Shown in pieces: positions 17,491 through 26,006 of a stretch of 64,000 nucleotides of DNA; the first letter of the stretch is position 1; every line of letters starts with the position of its first letter. Under the pieces are notes generated by a model that searched no databases, was not told where the DNA came from, and worked only from the letters and a program-made list of their open reading frames with translations. Source of the stretch: Arthrobacter sp. 9AX. GTDB lineage: Bacteria > Actinomycetota > Actinomycetes > Actinomycetales > Micrococcaceae. A program made the position numbers and the translations under genes. The stretch spans positions 354,416 to 418,415 of the forward strand of contig NZ_LR733293.1 of the NCBI RefSeq assembly GCF_902506095.1. The letters run 5' to 3'.

Positions 17491-18390
17491 TCAGCCCACG
17501 AAGTCCAGGTCCGCCGGGCTGCCCTGGTGCTTCTTGGCCGGGCGCTTGCCGCCGCGCTGCGCGGCGGCGCCGGCGAGGACCACCAGGACTATCCCCAAAA
17601 CCTGGATGGCTGAGGGCTGCTGGTGCAGGATAAGCAGGCCGAGCAGGACGCCGACGGCGGGTTCGAGGGCCATCAGCGTTCCGAACGCCGAGGGCGTCAT
17701 CCGGCGCAGCGCGAGCATTTCCAGCGCGAACGGCAGCACGGGCAGCAGGATGGCCAGTCCGGCCGCGGCCGCCAGGATCTCCAGGCTGAGGTGGCCTGCA
17801 GCCTGCGGAATTCCGACGACGGCGGCCGCCACCGCTGCAACCGGCACCGTCAGTGTCAGCGCACCGATGCCGCTGAACCTGTCGCCGATCCGTTGAGTGA
17901 GCAGGATGTAGACGCCCCAGCCGACAGCGGCCAGAGCGGCCCAGGCCACCCCCACCAGGTTGAAGTCGCCCTGCCAGGGTTGGGTCAGCAGCACGACGCC
18001 CACCAGCGCCAAAGCGGGCCAGGCGAGGGCCCTCCTGTTGTGGCTGCGAATGGCTGCCACGGTCAGCGGCCCAAGGAACTCGATGGCAACGGCGGTGCCC
18101 AGATGGATGTGTTCCACGGCGGCGAGGAACCCGACGGTCATCACGCCGGTGGTGATCCCGAGGCCCAACAGCGGCAGCACGTCCTGGCGGCGGATGGATC
18201 GCAGCGGGGGTCGGCCAATGACCAGGAGGATGATGGCGCCCATGCTGAGCCGCAGCCATGCCGTTCCCGCCGGGCCGACGGTTTCGATCATATTTACGGA
18301 CAGGGCCGAGCCCAGCTGGACGGACAGGATCGCCGTGACCGCCAGGCCCCACGGCGGGACCGGGACGTTGAACGCGTTTGCCGTGGTCAT
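17491..18390 (-). CDS. DMT-superfamily (EamA) exporter, RhtA-like
   Basis: Inner-membrane metabolite exporter, 299 aa, with ten predicted helices in two EamA repeats (about residues 15-140 and 150-280). Motifs such as TAWLRLSMGAIILL and LGTAVAIEFLGPLTVA resemble the threonine/homoserine exporter RhtA. Its ATG overlaps the stop of the XRE-cupin regulator by four bases, so the regulator and exporter form one unit. Substrate, probably an amino acid or analogue, is inferred from the subfamily. The C-terminal tail is basic and Lys/Gly-rich. Confidence 0.85.
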   Translation of the reverse strand: MTTANAFNVPVPPWGLAVTAILSVQLGSALSVNMIETVGPAGTAWLRLSMGAIILLVIGRPPLRSIRRQDVLPLLGLGITTGVMTVGFLAAVEHIHLGTAVAIEFLGPLTVAAIRSHNRRALAWPALALVGVVLLTQPWQGDFNLVGVAWAALAAVGWGVYILLTQRIGDRFSGIGALTLTVPVAAVAAAVVGIPQAAGHLSLEILAAAAGLAILLPVLPFALEMLALRRMTPSAFGTLMALEPAVGVLLGLLILHQQPSAIQVLGIVLVVLAGAAAQRGGKRPAKKHQGSPADLDFVG

Positions 18391-18989
18391 GACAGCTCCT
18401 CTTTATGGTGGCCCGAACCGACGCCCGGTTCGAAGACGGCCAAGGCGAAGGCCGCCGGCTCTGGGCCGGCGTTGGAATATGAGTGCTCAACGTCCCCCGG
18501 GAAGGACAGGGCGTCGCCTGCCTCGAGGGCAAAAGCCTCGTCGGCAACCACTACCGTGAGCGATCCCTGGCGGACCTGAAGCAGTTCCTTGGTTCCCGCC
18601 GCGTGGGCCTCACTTTTATGCTCGTCGCCGGACGCCAGCGTCCAGTCCCAGAGCTCCACCACGTCCGGTGACCCTGTGCCGGCCACCAGCACACCGCGGC
18701 CGCCCGCAGCGGAACTCCACAGGGCCGCGCCCTCTCCGCTTCGCGTGACAGACACGGGCTTGGGCCGCGGCGAATCAACCAGCGCGGGCAGGCCGATGCC
18801 CAGCGCGTCGCTGATGCGAAGCAAGGTGCCCACGCTGGGATTGGCGGCACCTTGCTCCACGTTGACCACCATGCGGCGGCTGACTCCCGCGGCGTCTGCC
18901 AGCTGGTCCAGGGTCCAGCCCCGCGCCTGCCGTTCCTGCCGGACCCGGCCACCGATCGCAGCGGCCAGGGCTGATGTGCTCTTATCCAT
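18387..18989 (-). CDS. XRE-family regulator with C-terminal cupin domain
   Basis: DNA-binding regulator of 200 aa. The HTH_3 domain is at about residues 15-70 (LDQLADAAGVSRRMVVNVEQG) and a small-ligand cupin domain at about 110-190, ending with GDALSFPGDVEHSY. It is the first gene of a two-gene operon with the exporter. Three TGCACT half-sites surround its -10 box, so autoregulation is likely. The start codon lies six bases after TATGAT with no Shine-Dalgarno, which indicates a leaderless message. The cupin probably senses the exported compound (inference). Confidence 0.88.
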   Translation of the reverse strand: MDKSTSALAAAIGGRVRQERQARGWTLDQLADAAGVSRRMVVNVEQGAANPSVGTLLRISDALGIGLPALVDSPRPKPVSVTRSGEGAALWSSAAGGRGVLVAGTGSPDVVELWDWTLASGDEHKSEAHAAGTKELLQVRQGSLTVVVADEAFALEAGDALSFPGDVEHSYSNAGPEPAAFALAVFEPGVGSGHHKEELS

Positions 18990-18990
18990 T

Positions 18991-19017
18991 AGTGCATCAT
19001 ACTGCACTGGAAGTGCA
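18991..19017 (-). promoter_or_regulatory. Triple half-site operator over a leaderless promoter
   Basis: AGTGCA (18991-18996), TGCACT (19003-19008) and AGTGCA (19012-19017) form two overlapping dyads with gaps of six and three bases. The minus-strand -10 TATGAT (18996-19001) lies inside the first dyad, so binding would shut off the regulator-exporter operon. Confidence 0.7.
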
Positions 19018-19100
19018 TTACGGGAGCGAGCGTGATTCCCGCTGAAAAGAGGGGTGGCCCAGGCCTTCCTGAAGAGGGTTTCCAGTGGGACGATGCCCTT

Positions 19101-19316
19101 ATGAGCGACACAAGCCAGGGGAACCCGCGGGACCTTGGTCCGCACCAGCATGCCCACGCAGCACCCAGTACCCAGCAGATGAGGACCGTCGGACAGCGCC
19201 GGCGGGACGCGGAAGAGAAGCTGGAGCACCATCTCCAGGAGGCCCGGCATAAGGGCGAGCACCCCGAAGCCGCGACTGAAAAAGAAGCCGTCCAGCCGAT
19301 CGCCGGTCAGCCTTAG
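19101..19316 (+). CDS. Small hydrophilic hypothetical protein
   Basis: A 71-residue, highly charged, His/Gln/Glu-rich protein (DLGPHQHAHAAP, then QRRRDAEEKLEHHLQEARHKG, a probable helix). I do not recognise a family. The reading frame opens further upstream (19032), but the ATG at 19101 is preferred because the conserved-looking composition starts there. The Shine-Dalgarno is poor (GGGACG). It is divergent from the XRE operon. Codon third positions are GC-rich, as in true genes nearby, yet the shortness leaves real doubt. Confidence 0.45.
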   Translation: MSDTSQGNPRDLGPHQHAHAAPSTQQMRTVGQRRRDAEEKLEHHLQEARHKGEHPEAATEKEAVQPIAGQP

Positions 19317-19368
19317 CGGCTCGACGGCACACAAGTTAAAAAACGACGAACGGCAAGCACCCGCTGGC

Positions 19369-19408
19369 GTCAAGCGCTTGACCTGCAGCAACGTCAAGCG
19401 TTTGACGT
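19369..19408. promoter_or_regulatory. Two tandem LacI-type operators
   Basis: GTCAAGCGCTTGAC (19369-19382) is a perfect 14-bp palindrome. ACGTCAA GCGT TTGACGT (19391-19408) repeats the same TCAAGCG/TTGAC half-sites. Their centres are 24 bp apart. The central CG and the arms are typical of LacI-family sites. Confidence 0.75.
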
Positions 19409-19431
19409 GACGTGCGCAATGTTGCCATGAT
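19402..19431 (+). promoter_or_regulatory. Promoter of the ribonucleoside operon
   Basis: TTGACG (19402-19407), 18 bases, CATGAT (19426-19431). The -35 box is part of the second LacI-type operator, so repression by occlusion is expected. Confidence 0.55.
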
Positions 19432-19505
19432 CTCTCCTGAACGCTTTCGCTCCCCTCCCTGCTGCCCCTTGCACAGGTGCGGGCCCCAATGACGTGGAGA
19501 TCATC

Positions 19506-20483
19506 GTGGAACCCCATCCCCGAACCCCTGACCGCAAGAAAATCATTCTTGACTGCGACCCCGGGCATGACGACGCTGTGGCGTTGCTGCTCGCGCACGG
19601 CAATCCGGACATCGAACTGCTGGCCGTCACCACCGTGGTGGGCAACCAGACCCTCGAAAAAGTCACCCGCAACGCCCTTGCCGTCGGCACCATCGCCGGC
19701 ATCACCGGCGTTCCCTTCGCCGCCGGCTGCGACCGCCCGCTGGTCCGCAGCATTGAAACCGCCCCGGACATCCACGGCGAGTCCGGCATGGACGGCCCCG
19801 CCCTGCCCCAGTCGACCATCGGGCTGGACCCGCGCCACGCCGTCGACCTCATCATCGATACCGTCATGGCCCACGAACCCGGCACCGTCACCCTGGTGCC
19901 CACCGCCGGCCTGACCAACATCGCCCTGGCAGCCCGTAAAGAACCCCGCATTGTGGAACGCGTGAAGGAAGTTGTCCTCATGGGCGGCGGCTACCACGTG
20001 GGCAACTGGAGCGCCGTGGCCGAGTTCAACATCATCATCGACCCCGAAGCCGCGCACATCGTCTTCAACGAGAAGTGGCCGGTGGTGATGGTGGGTCTGG
20101 ACCTCACCCACCAGGCACTCGCCACTCCTGACGTGGTGGAAAAGATAGCCGCCATCGGCACCAGGCCGGCGACGTTCGTCACCGAGCTGATGGACTTCTT
20201 CGCCCACACGTACAAGGACGCCCAGGGCTTCGACCACCCGCCCGTCCACGATCCGTGCGCCGTCGCGTACGTGATCGACCCCAGCATCGTCAGCACCCGG
20301 AAAGTGCCGGTCAACATCGAGCTGCAGGGCACCCTCACGCTCGGCATGACGGTGGCTGACTTCCGTGCGCCCGCCCCGGCGGACTGCCGCACCAGCGTGG
20401 CCGTAGACCTGGACCACGAGAGGTTCTGGAACCTCGTCACGGACGCACTGGTCCGCATCGGCGAGCCGGGAGGGGTCAAGTAA
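19506..20483 (+). CDS. Ribonucleoside hydrolase (IUNH family)
   Basis: Hydrolyses a ribonucleoside, probably uridine, to base and ribose, 325 aa. The N-terminal calcium-binding motif ILDCDPGHDDAVALLLA is diagnostic; the second part of the site is supplied by HDPCAVAYV near residue 250, and GGGYHVGN carries the family loop. The GTG at 19506 is preferred over the GTG at 19494 because GGAG sits six bases before it. The stop touches the next ATG directly. The gene set (hydrolase, MFS transporter, ribokinase) equals the uridine operon uriH-uriT-rbsK1 known in Corynebacterium glutamicum. Confidence 0.88.
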   Translation: MEPHPRTPDRKKIILDCDPGHDDAVALLLAHGNPDIELLAVTTVVGNQTLEKVTRNALAVGTIAGITGVPFAAGCDRPLVRSIETAPDIHGESGMDGPALPQSTIGLDPRHAVDLIIDTVMAHEPGTVTLVPTAGLTNIALAARKEPRIVERVKEVVLMGGGYHVGNWSAVAEFNIIIDPEAAHIVFNEKWPVVMVGLDLTHQALATPDVVEKIAAIGTRPATFVTELMDFFAHTYKDAQGFDHPPVHDPCAVAYVIDPSIVSTRKVPVNIELQGTLTLGMTVADFRAPAPADCRTSVAVDLDHERFWNLVTDALVRIGEPGGVK

Positions 20484-21911
20484 ATGACTGCCACCCTTAC
20501 TGAAGTAAAAACAAGTCGGGGCAACGTCACCGCCCTGATGGTCGCCCTGCTGGCAGCGTGCGTTGCCTTCCAGCTCAATGCGTCCATGCTTAGCCCTGCC
20601 CTGGTGACCATGGGCGAGGAGCTCAACACGGATCAGGCGGTGATCGGTCTGTCGCAGACCTGGTTCTTCACCGCGGCCGCCCTGTTCTCGCTGTTCCTGC
20701 CTCGCCTGAGCGACATTGTGGGCCGCAAGAAGGTATTGGTGGGCATGATGCTGCTGATGGCCGCCGGTTCGGTTATCGCCGCCCTCGCCCCGGACGTCAC
20801 TTGGCTGTTCGTGGGCCGCATCATCCAGGGCGTCAGCGGCCCCACCGTTCCGCTCTGCCTGATCATGCTGCGCTCCGCGGTGAGCAACCCGCGCAAGTAC
20901 GGCACGCTGATGGGCCTCATCACCGCTGTTAACGGCGGCGTGGCCGGCGTGGACTCCTTCGTGGGCGGCTACTTCGCCGAGCACTTCGGCTTCCGCAGCA
21001 TCTTCTGGCTCATGGTGGTGCTGGCCCTGGCAGCCACTGCCCTCATCGCCTTCCTGGCCGGCGAAAGCAAGCCGGCGGCCGGTACCCGGATGGACTGGCT
21101 GGGCGTGTTCTTCATCGTGGTGGCCGTGGGCGCGCTGCTCACCGCTTTGAACGAAGGAGCCAAGCTGGTGGGCGCCTTCTCGTCCGGCACCCTGATGCTT
21201 AGTCTTGCGCTGGTCCTGGTGTCCGCAGCCGCGTTTTATGCCTTCTGGACGGTGGAAAAGCGGTCCGGCCAGCCGATGGTGGAAACCATGCATCTGCGCC
21301 AGCGCTCCACCTGGGCGCCGCTGCTGACCACCACCTTGACCATGACCGGCATCTTCGCCGTCATCAACGGCATCGTCCCGGCATACGTCCAGGCTGCCGA
21401 TCCCGGCTTTGGCCTCGGCCCCACCGAGATGTCGCTGATCATCCTCACGCCGTATGCGCTGCTGGGCTGGATCGTGGGGCCGCTCAGCGGGAAGCTCGCG
21501 CCCGTGCTGGGCTACACCAAGGTTCTGCGCATCGGGCTCGTGGGCAGCATCGCGGCGCTGGCCATCATCGCGTTCTTCGGCCTGAACAGCCTGCCCCTGA
21601 TGATTGCCGGCACCGTGTTGCTGGGCATCATGTACGCCGGTACGGTCAACATCATGCTCAACGGACTCGGTGTTGTCCTCTCGCCCGCCGGGAATCCCGG
21701 CTTCCTTCCCGGCGTGAACGCCGGCGCCTTCAACCTCGGCGCCGGGCTCAGCTTCCTGGTGCTGCCCGCTGTACTGGTGGCAACGCCGGCCCTCGGGGAT
21801 GCGCAGGCGTCCTGCCTGACCGTTGTGGTGGTGGGCCTGGCACTCACGGTGGCTGCCTTCGCCGCCTCGCTGCTGATCCCCAAGCCGGTGGAAGCCGAGG
21901 TGGCGGAATGA
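20484..21911 (+). CDS. MFS transporter, probable ribonucleoside (uridine) importer
   Basis: Membrane carrier of 475 aa with about 14 helices (DHA2-type length). The loop motif between helices 2 and 3 is present as LSDIVGRKKVL, and helix 4-5 motifs as GRIIQGVSGPTVPLCL. The gene starts at the base after the nucleoside hydrolase stop and ends in an ATGA overlap with ribokinase. This context, rather than the sequence itself, indicates nucleoside uptake, as for UriT of Corynebacterium. A DHA2 drug exporter would be the default call without these neighbours. Confidence 0.8.
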   Translation: MTATLTEVKTSRGNVTALMVALLAACVAFQLNASMLSPALVTMGEELNTDQAVIGLSQTWFFTAAALFSLFLPRLSDIVGRKKVLVGMMLLMAAGSVIAALAPDVTWLFVGRIIQGVSGPTVPLCLIMLRSAVSNPRKYGTLMGLITAVNGGVAGVDSFVGGYFAEHFGFRSIFWLMVVLALAATALIAFLAGESKPAAGTRMDWLGVFFIVVAVGALLTALNEGAKLVGAFSSGTLMLSLALVLVSAAAFYAFWTVEKRSGQPMVETMHLRQRSTWAPLLTTTLTMTGIFAVINGIVPAYVQAADPGFGLGPTEMSLIILTPYALLGWIVGPLSGKLAPVLGYTKVLRIGLVGSIAALAIIAFFGLNSLPLMIAGTVLLGIMYAGTVNIMLNGLGVVLSPAGNPGFLPGVNAGAFNLGAGLSFLVLPAVLVATPALGDAQASCLTVVVVGLALTVAAFAASLLIPKPVEAEVAE

Positions 21912-22876
21912 GCGAGGCAGCGCCCGGGACCAAAGGCAGCATCGTCGTCGTCGGTTCACTGAATGCCGATCTGACCATCTACTGCGAGCGCCTCCCGCTG
22001 CCCGGCGAGACGGTGCACGGCAACGGCTTCGCCGTGAACCCGGGCGGCAAGAGCGCCAACCAGGCCGTGGCCGCCAGCCGGCTCGGCGGGAGGGTCAGCC
22101 TGGTGGGCGCGGTGGGCGAGGACCCCAACGGCGACATGCTCCTGTCCTCGGCGGCGCGTGCAGGGGTGGGTGTGGGGCATGTGCGGACATCGTCCGAGCC
22201 CACAGGAGTTGCGGTCATCGCCGTGGACGCCCGCGGCGAGAACAACATCATCATCTCCGCCGGAGCCAACGGCACCCTGTCTCCCGCTGACGTGGCCCAG
22301 GCTGCCGACGTGCTGGAGGGCGCCTCCGTGGTGTGCCTGTGCCTGGAGGTCAGCATGGAAACGGTGCTCGCCGCTGCCCGGGCAGGGCACGACGCCGGCG
22401 CCACAGTTTTGTTGAACCTCTCGCCGTACGGGGAGGTGCCCGAGGAACTGTCGGCCCTCACCGATGTCCTGCTGGTCAACGCGCATGAGGCTGCACTGTT
22501 CCTGGGTGACGGTGCCGCCGTTCCCGGCCCTGATTCCCCGGGTGCGGACTGGGACAAGGTGCGGAGAAGGTTCGCTGAGCGGGGGATCCGGCAGGTCCTG
22601 GTGACGCTCGGTTCGCACGGTTCGGTGGTGCTGGATTCGTTGGCTCCCGCGGCTTCCCAGGTGGTTTATGTGCAGCCCACCAAGGTTGATGCCGTGGACA
22701 CCACCGGGGCAGGCGACGCCTTCACCGGTGCCGTGGCCGTCCGGCTTGCGGCGGGGGATGCCCTCGCCGATGCTGCCGCGTTTGCCTCCGTTGCCGCTGC
22801 TTTGGCAACCACCCGCAAGGGGACGCAGGCGGCGTACCCGGAAGCGGCGGACGTGCGGCGGCTGGGCAGGGTGTAG
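21908..22876 (+). CDS. rbsK: Ribokinase
   Basis: Phosphorylates ribose released by the nucleoside hydrolase to ribose 5-phosphate, 322 aa. The substrate-binding start VVVGSLNADL, the first PfkB signature NPGGKSANQAVAASRLGG, and the second signature DTTGAGDAFTGAVAV (catalytic Asp) are all intact. The spacing and the NPGGKxxNQA form are characteristic of true ribokinases. The ATG overlaps the transporter stop, so the three genes form one translationally coupled operon under the LacI-type operators at 19369-19408. Confidence 0.92.
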   Translation: MSEAAPGTKGSIVVVGSLNADLTIYCERLPLPGETVHGNGFAVNPGGKSANQAVAASRLGGRVSLVGAVGEDPNGDMLLSSAARAGVGVGHVRTSSEPTGVAVIAVDARGENNIIISAGANGTLSPADVAQAADVLEGASVVCLCLEVSMETVLAAARAGHDAGATVLLNLSPYGEVPEELSALTDVLLVNAHEAALFLGDGAAVPGPDSPGADWDKVRRRFAERGIRQVLVTLGSHGSVVLDSLAPAASQVVYVQPTKVDAVDTTGAGDAFTGAVAVRLAAGDALADAAAFASVAAALATTRKGTQAAYPEAADVRRLGRV

Positions 22877-22890
22877 CCCACCGGCCCCTG

Positions 22891-22896
22891 TACGCT
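22891..22896 (+). promoter_or_regulatory. -10 box of leaderless hydrolase transcript
   Basis: TACGCT, six bases, then the ATG at 22903, with no Shine-Dalgarno. Confidence 0.4.
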
Positions 22897-22902
22897 CGGC
22901 AC

Positions 22903-23703
22903 ATGGTTGAACGGCACAAGTACAGCTACGGTGATGACCCCAGCCAGTGGGGTGAGCTGTTCCTCCCGGAACTGCCCGATGGCGGCACCCACCGCGGCGT
23001 GGTGGTGGTGATTCACGGCGGCTACTGGCGCCAGCAGTACGGGGCCGAACTGGGGGAGCCGCTGGCAGCAGACCTGGCGGCCCGCGGGATGGCGGCCTGG
23101 AACCTGGAGTACCGCCGCGCGGGAAACGGCGGTGGCTGGCCCCACACTTTCGTGGACATCCTGGCCGGGATCGACAAACTGGCCGGGCTCGCCGAGCGCC
23201 ACTCCCTCAACCTGGCCAAAGTGGCGGCACTGGGCCACTCCGCAGGCGGGCACCTCGCGGTGTGGGCGGCGGGCCGGGACCGCCTGGGCCAACTGGGACT
23301 GGCCGCGGAGCAACGCGAGGTCGGCGCCAGGGAGGCCGGCGTCCGGCTCACCGGCGTGGTCAGCCAGTCCGGCGTCCTGGACCTGGCGGCCGCTGAAAGG
23401 CTCAACCTCAGCAACGGTGCGGTGGCCAACCTGCTGGGCGGGCCGTCGTCGGAATTTCCCGGCAGGCACCGGTACGCGGACCCGATGGCCGCGCTGCCCC
23501 TCGACCTTCCCGTCTTCGCCGTCCACGCAACGGAAGACGAGGACGTGCCGCCGGCCATGTCCACGTCGTACGTGGACGCAAGCCGGTCCGGTTCCAAGCC
23601 CGCCTGGTTGGTCCTGGTGCCCGGGGACCACTTTGCGCTGATCGATCCCGGCGCGGAAGCATACGCAAAGTGCCGGGAACTGGTCCGGGAACTGCTGGCC
23701 TAA
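22903..23703 (+). CDS. Alpha/beta hydrolase, arylformamidase-like
   Basis: Soluble hydrolase of 266 aa. The HGGYW oxyanion motif (VVVIHGGYWRQQYG, about residue 40), also seen in kynurenine formamidases, is followed by the nucleophile elbow GHSAGGHLAVW. The acid and base probably come from HATEDEDVPP and GDHFALID. It begins 26 bases after ribokinase but has its own leaderless-type -10 box, so it may be transcribed separately. No other tryptophan-degradation gene is nearby, so the family name should not be read as function. Confidence 0.8.
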   Translation: MVERHKYSYGDDPSQWGELFLPELPDGGTHRGVVVVIHGGYWRQQYGAELGEPLAADLAARGMAAWNLEYRRAGNGGGWPHTFVDILAGIDKLAGLAERHSLNLAKVAALGHSAGGHLAVWAAGRDRLGQLGLAAEQREVGAREAGVRLTGVVSQSGVLDLAAAERLNLSNGAVANLLGGPSSEFPGRHRYADPMAALPLDLPVFAVHATEDEDVPPAMSTSYVDASRSGSKPAWLVLVPGDHFALIDPGAEAYAKCRELVRELLA

Positions 23704-23776
23704 GGCGAGTCCCATCTGGCCGGCAAGGCGTCATGGTGCTTAGCAACGTGCTGGTCAGCCGCTCCTCTGGCAGAGT

Positions 23777-24724
23777 ATGAGCATGCTCACAGTTATTGGC
23801 GAAGGCCTCGTCGACGTTGTCCAGCGCGCCTCCGGAATCGAAGCCCACGTGGGCGGCAGCCCGCTGAACGTCGCGGTGGGCCTGGCCCGCCTCGACCACC
23901 CCGTGCAGTTCATCGGCCGCTACGGGCGGGACGCGTACGGCGATTCCGTGGCGGCGCACCTGCGCGCCAGCTCCGTGATGCTGCCGCTGGGGCCGGATGA
24001 CCTGCCCACCAGCGTGGCCACCGCGCTGATCGACGACGACGGCGCCGCCACCTACACATTCGACCTCGCCTGGGAGCTTCCCGGCATCGCCGACCGGCTG
24101 GCCTTTATGCTGCAGGGCACCACCCTGCTGCACACCGGATCCATTGCCACGATGCTGGCGCCCGGTGCCACCGACGTGCTTGCCGCCGTCGAATACGCCC
24201 ACCCGCACGCCACCATCAGCTTTGACCCCAACTGCCGGCCCACCATCATCACGGACGTGGACTACGCCCGCCGCCACACCGAGAAATTTGTCTCGCTGGC
24301 GGACGTGGTGAAGGCATCCGACGAGGACCTCGCCTGGCTCTACCCGGGGCAGGATGTGCTGGAATCGGCGCGCAAGTGGCTGGAACTGGGCGGCAACGAA
24401 GGCCCTGCCATGGTGGTGGTCACCCGCGGAGCCGAGGGGCCGTGGGGTGTGACCCGGGCGGGCGAGTCGCAGGTGGAGGCTCCGCGGGTTGAGGTGGCGG
24501 ACACCGTGGGCGCCGGCGACTCCTTTATGGCCGCGCTGCTCTCCGGCCTGGTGGACCGCGGCCTCGATGGCGCCCAGAACCGCAAGGACCTGCGGGAACT
24601 GCCGGCCGAAGGCCTGGCTGAACTGCTGGCACATGCGGCAAAGGCTGCGGCCGTTACCGTGTCACGGCCTGGCGCCAACCCGCCCACACGTGCCGAACTG
24701 AACGGTTCCTCCGGGGAAAGCTAG
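23777..24724 (+). CDS. PfkB-family sugar kinase, fructokinase-like
   Basis: Carbohydrate kinase of 315 aa. It opens with VIGEGLVDVV and the substrate motif HVGGSPLNVAVGLARL, typical of fructokinases. The catalytic signature is DTVGAGDSFMAALLSGL near residue 240. A second in-frame ATG at 23783 is possible. It stands alone, 73 bases after the hydrolase, and no transporter is next to it. Fructose is the likely substrate by similarity; 2-keto-3-deoxygluconate or adenosine kinases are less likely. Confidence 0.8.
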   Translation: MSMLTVIGEGLVDVVQRASGIEAHVGGSPLNVAVGLARLDHPVQFIGRYGRDAYGDSVAAHLRASSVMLPLGPDDLPTSVATALIDDDGAATYTFDLAWELPGIADRLAFMLQGTTLLHTGSIATMLAPGATDVLAAVEYAHPHATISFDPNCRPTIITDVDYARRHTEKFVSLADVVKASDEDLAWLYPGQDVLESARKWLELGGNEGPAMVVVTRGAEGPWGVTRAGESQVEAPRVEVADTVGAGDSFMAALLSGLVDRGLDGAQNRKDLRELPAEGLAELLAHAAKAAAVTVSRPGANPPTRAELNGSSGES

Positions 24725-24740
24725 GCCGGATTTCCCTGCG

Positions 24741-24970
24741 TTATCCCTCGTGGTTGTAGTAAGGCCACGGCAGGAAGCGGCGCTCACCGCGCCGGTCGGG
24801 TCCTTCTATTGTGACTTTGCCGCTGGCGGCCCACTCCACGCCGCGGGGGAACATCCGGATGAACTCGATCCGGCGGAAGGTGTCGATGTCGTGCCCGATG
24901 GTAATGGTGAAGCTGCGGCCTTCGCCGTAGTTGTTGATCCACGCAAGGGGCTGCAGGGTGTTGATGCCGG
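24741..24970 (-). pseudogene. 5'-truncated ThuA-family remnant
   Basis: The last about 75 residues (LQPLAWINNYGEGRSF, then TITIGHDIDTF and FPRGVEWAASGKV) match the C-terminal end of ThuA-like proteins, where the Gly-rich GRxFxxxxGHD and RGxEWAA blocks are conserved. Upstream of about 24990 the homology stops in all frames on this strand. No start codon or Shine-Dalgarno fits. It is therefore a broken gene, with its front half lost. Confidence 0.6.
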
Positions 24971-25112
24971 GAAGACCCTCGATGCCCTCTTCCCACCTCC
25001 TCGACTTCGGCGGCGCGGGTTCCGCCCACGCCCCCTCCTTCCCGGCAGCGGCTGCGCACACCAACGTAGGGAGCCAGGGTGCGCACGGGACCTGCGCGTC
25101 GCCGTCGCCCGC
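24971..25112. other. Junction between two truncated genes
   Basis: No gene is supported here. The sequence is a C/G-rich stretch between two back-to-back gene remnants and probably marks a deletion that removed two 5' ends and their shared promoter region. No insertion-sequence ends or target duplications were seen. Confidence 0.4.
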
Positions 25113-25341
25113 CTTCAGCGAGAAAATTCGCTCCATCGCCGATGACGAGTGGGACGGGCTGATTGAGGACGCCAAACAGCTGCTGCACGTCCACAGCGCC
25201 GCGTTCGCCGATTCGAAGGTTGGGGAGGCCATCCGATCCCTCCTGGACGAAGAGTTCGGCGCGGAACTGCCGGCAGGTCCGTGGTCCAACGGTCATGTGC
25301 CAGGCTGCATGAACTCTTCCCGGTTACATCCCACCCGGTGA
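25113..25341 (+). pseudogene. 5'-truncated unidentified coding remnant
   Basis: The frame ending at 25341 reads FSEKIRSIADDEWDGL, then QLLHVHSAAF and GEAIRSLLDEEFG. It has the strong G/C third-position bias of a real gene, but no usable start codon precedes it and the bias ends near 25110. I cannot name the family. It points away from the ThuA remnant, so both pieces lost their 5' ends at the same junction. Confidence 0.45.
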
Positions 25342-25439
25342 GCATTGGCATCTGACTGCCCGCGCGCCGGACACTGCCCGGACGTAGAATCGAGCTCCAA
25401 GCGAGCCGTGCAGCGACTCGGTAATCGAGGAGGACTGTT

Positions 25440-26003
25440 ATGAGCAACATAACCACCAGCCCTGAGGCGGCCGCCGCAGCGCAGACCCTGTTCCGGGTCG
25501 CGCTGGGAGGCGTGCTCGTCGCGCACGGAACCCAAAAGCTGTTCGGCTGGTTCGGCGGGGGAGGCGTAGAAGGCACCAGTAAGGGGATGCACGCCATGGG
25601 GTTCCGCCCCGCAAAACCCAGCGCCGTCCTTGCGGGCGTGGGTGAAGCAGGAGCCGGGTTGGCCCTGGCCCTCGGGCTGGCCACCCCTGCCGCCGGCGCC
25701 GCTGCTGCAACCACCATGGGCGTGGCGGCCAGCGTTCACGCCCCGAACGGCTTCTTCGCCACCGAAGGCGGCCTCGAGTATCCCGCGGTGCTGGGCATGG
25801 CAGCAGCGGCCTTCACTATTGGCGGTTCCGGGCCCTTCTCGGTGGATGAGCTCACCGGTCATGTCCTGGACCGGCCCTGGATGCGGATCACGGCACTGGC
25901 AGTGATTCCCACAGCCATCGCGATCCAGGTGTACCGCCGGCGCCAGGCCCTGGCCGCCGACGCTGCTGCGCCGGCCACAGGCACCGCCCCAGACGAAGGG
26001 TGA
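25440..26003 (+). CDS. DoxX-family membrane protein
   Basis: Four-helix membrane protein of 187 aa. The N-terminal hallmark LFRVALGGVLVAHGTQKLFGWF is followed by GTSKGMHAMGF and by EAGAGLALALGLATP, as in DoxX proteins. A Shine-Dalgarno (AGGAGG) precedes the ATG. Family members are linked to redox homeostasis (DoxX/SodA complexes in mycobacteria), but the role of this copy is unknown. It is followed by a hairpin and the four-unit repeat locus. Confidence 0.88.
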   Translation: MSNITTSPEAAAAAQTLFRVALGGVLVAHGTQKLFGWFGGGGVEGTSKGMHAMGFRPAKPSAVLAGVGEAGAGLALALGLATPAAGAAAATTMGVAASVHAPNGFFATEGGLEYPAVLGMAAAAFTIGGSGPFSVDELTGHVLDRPWMRITALAVIPTAIAIQVYRRRQALAADAAAPATGTAPDEG

Positions 26004-26006
26004 ACC

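Noticed and set aside
18990..21959. A very long minus-strand frame (about 1190 codons in all) extending the XRE-cupin gene over the nucleoside operon.
   Set aside because: Only the last 200 codons (18387-18989) are a real protein. The rest is opposite the hydrolase and MFS genes and is low-complexity shadow.
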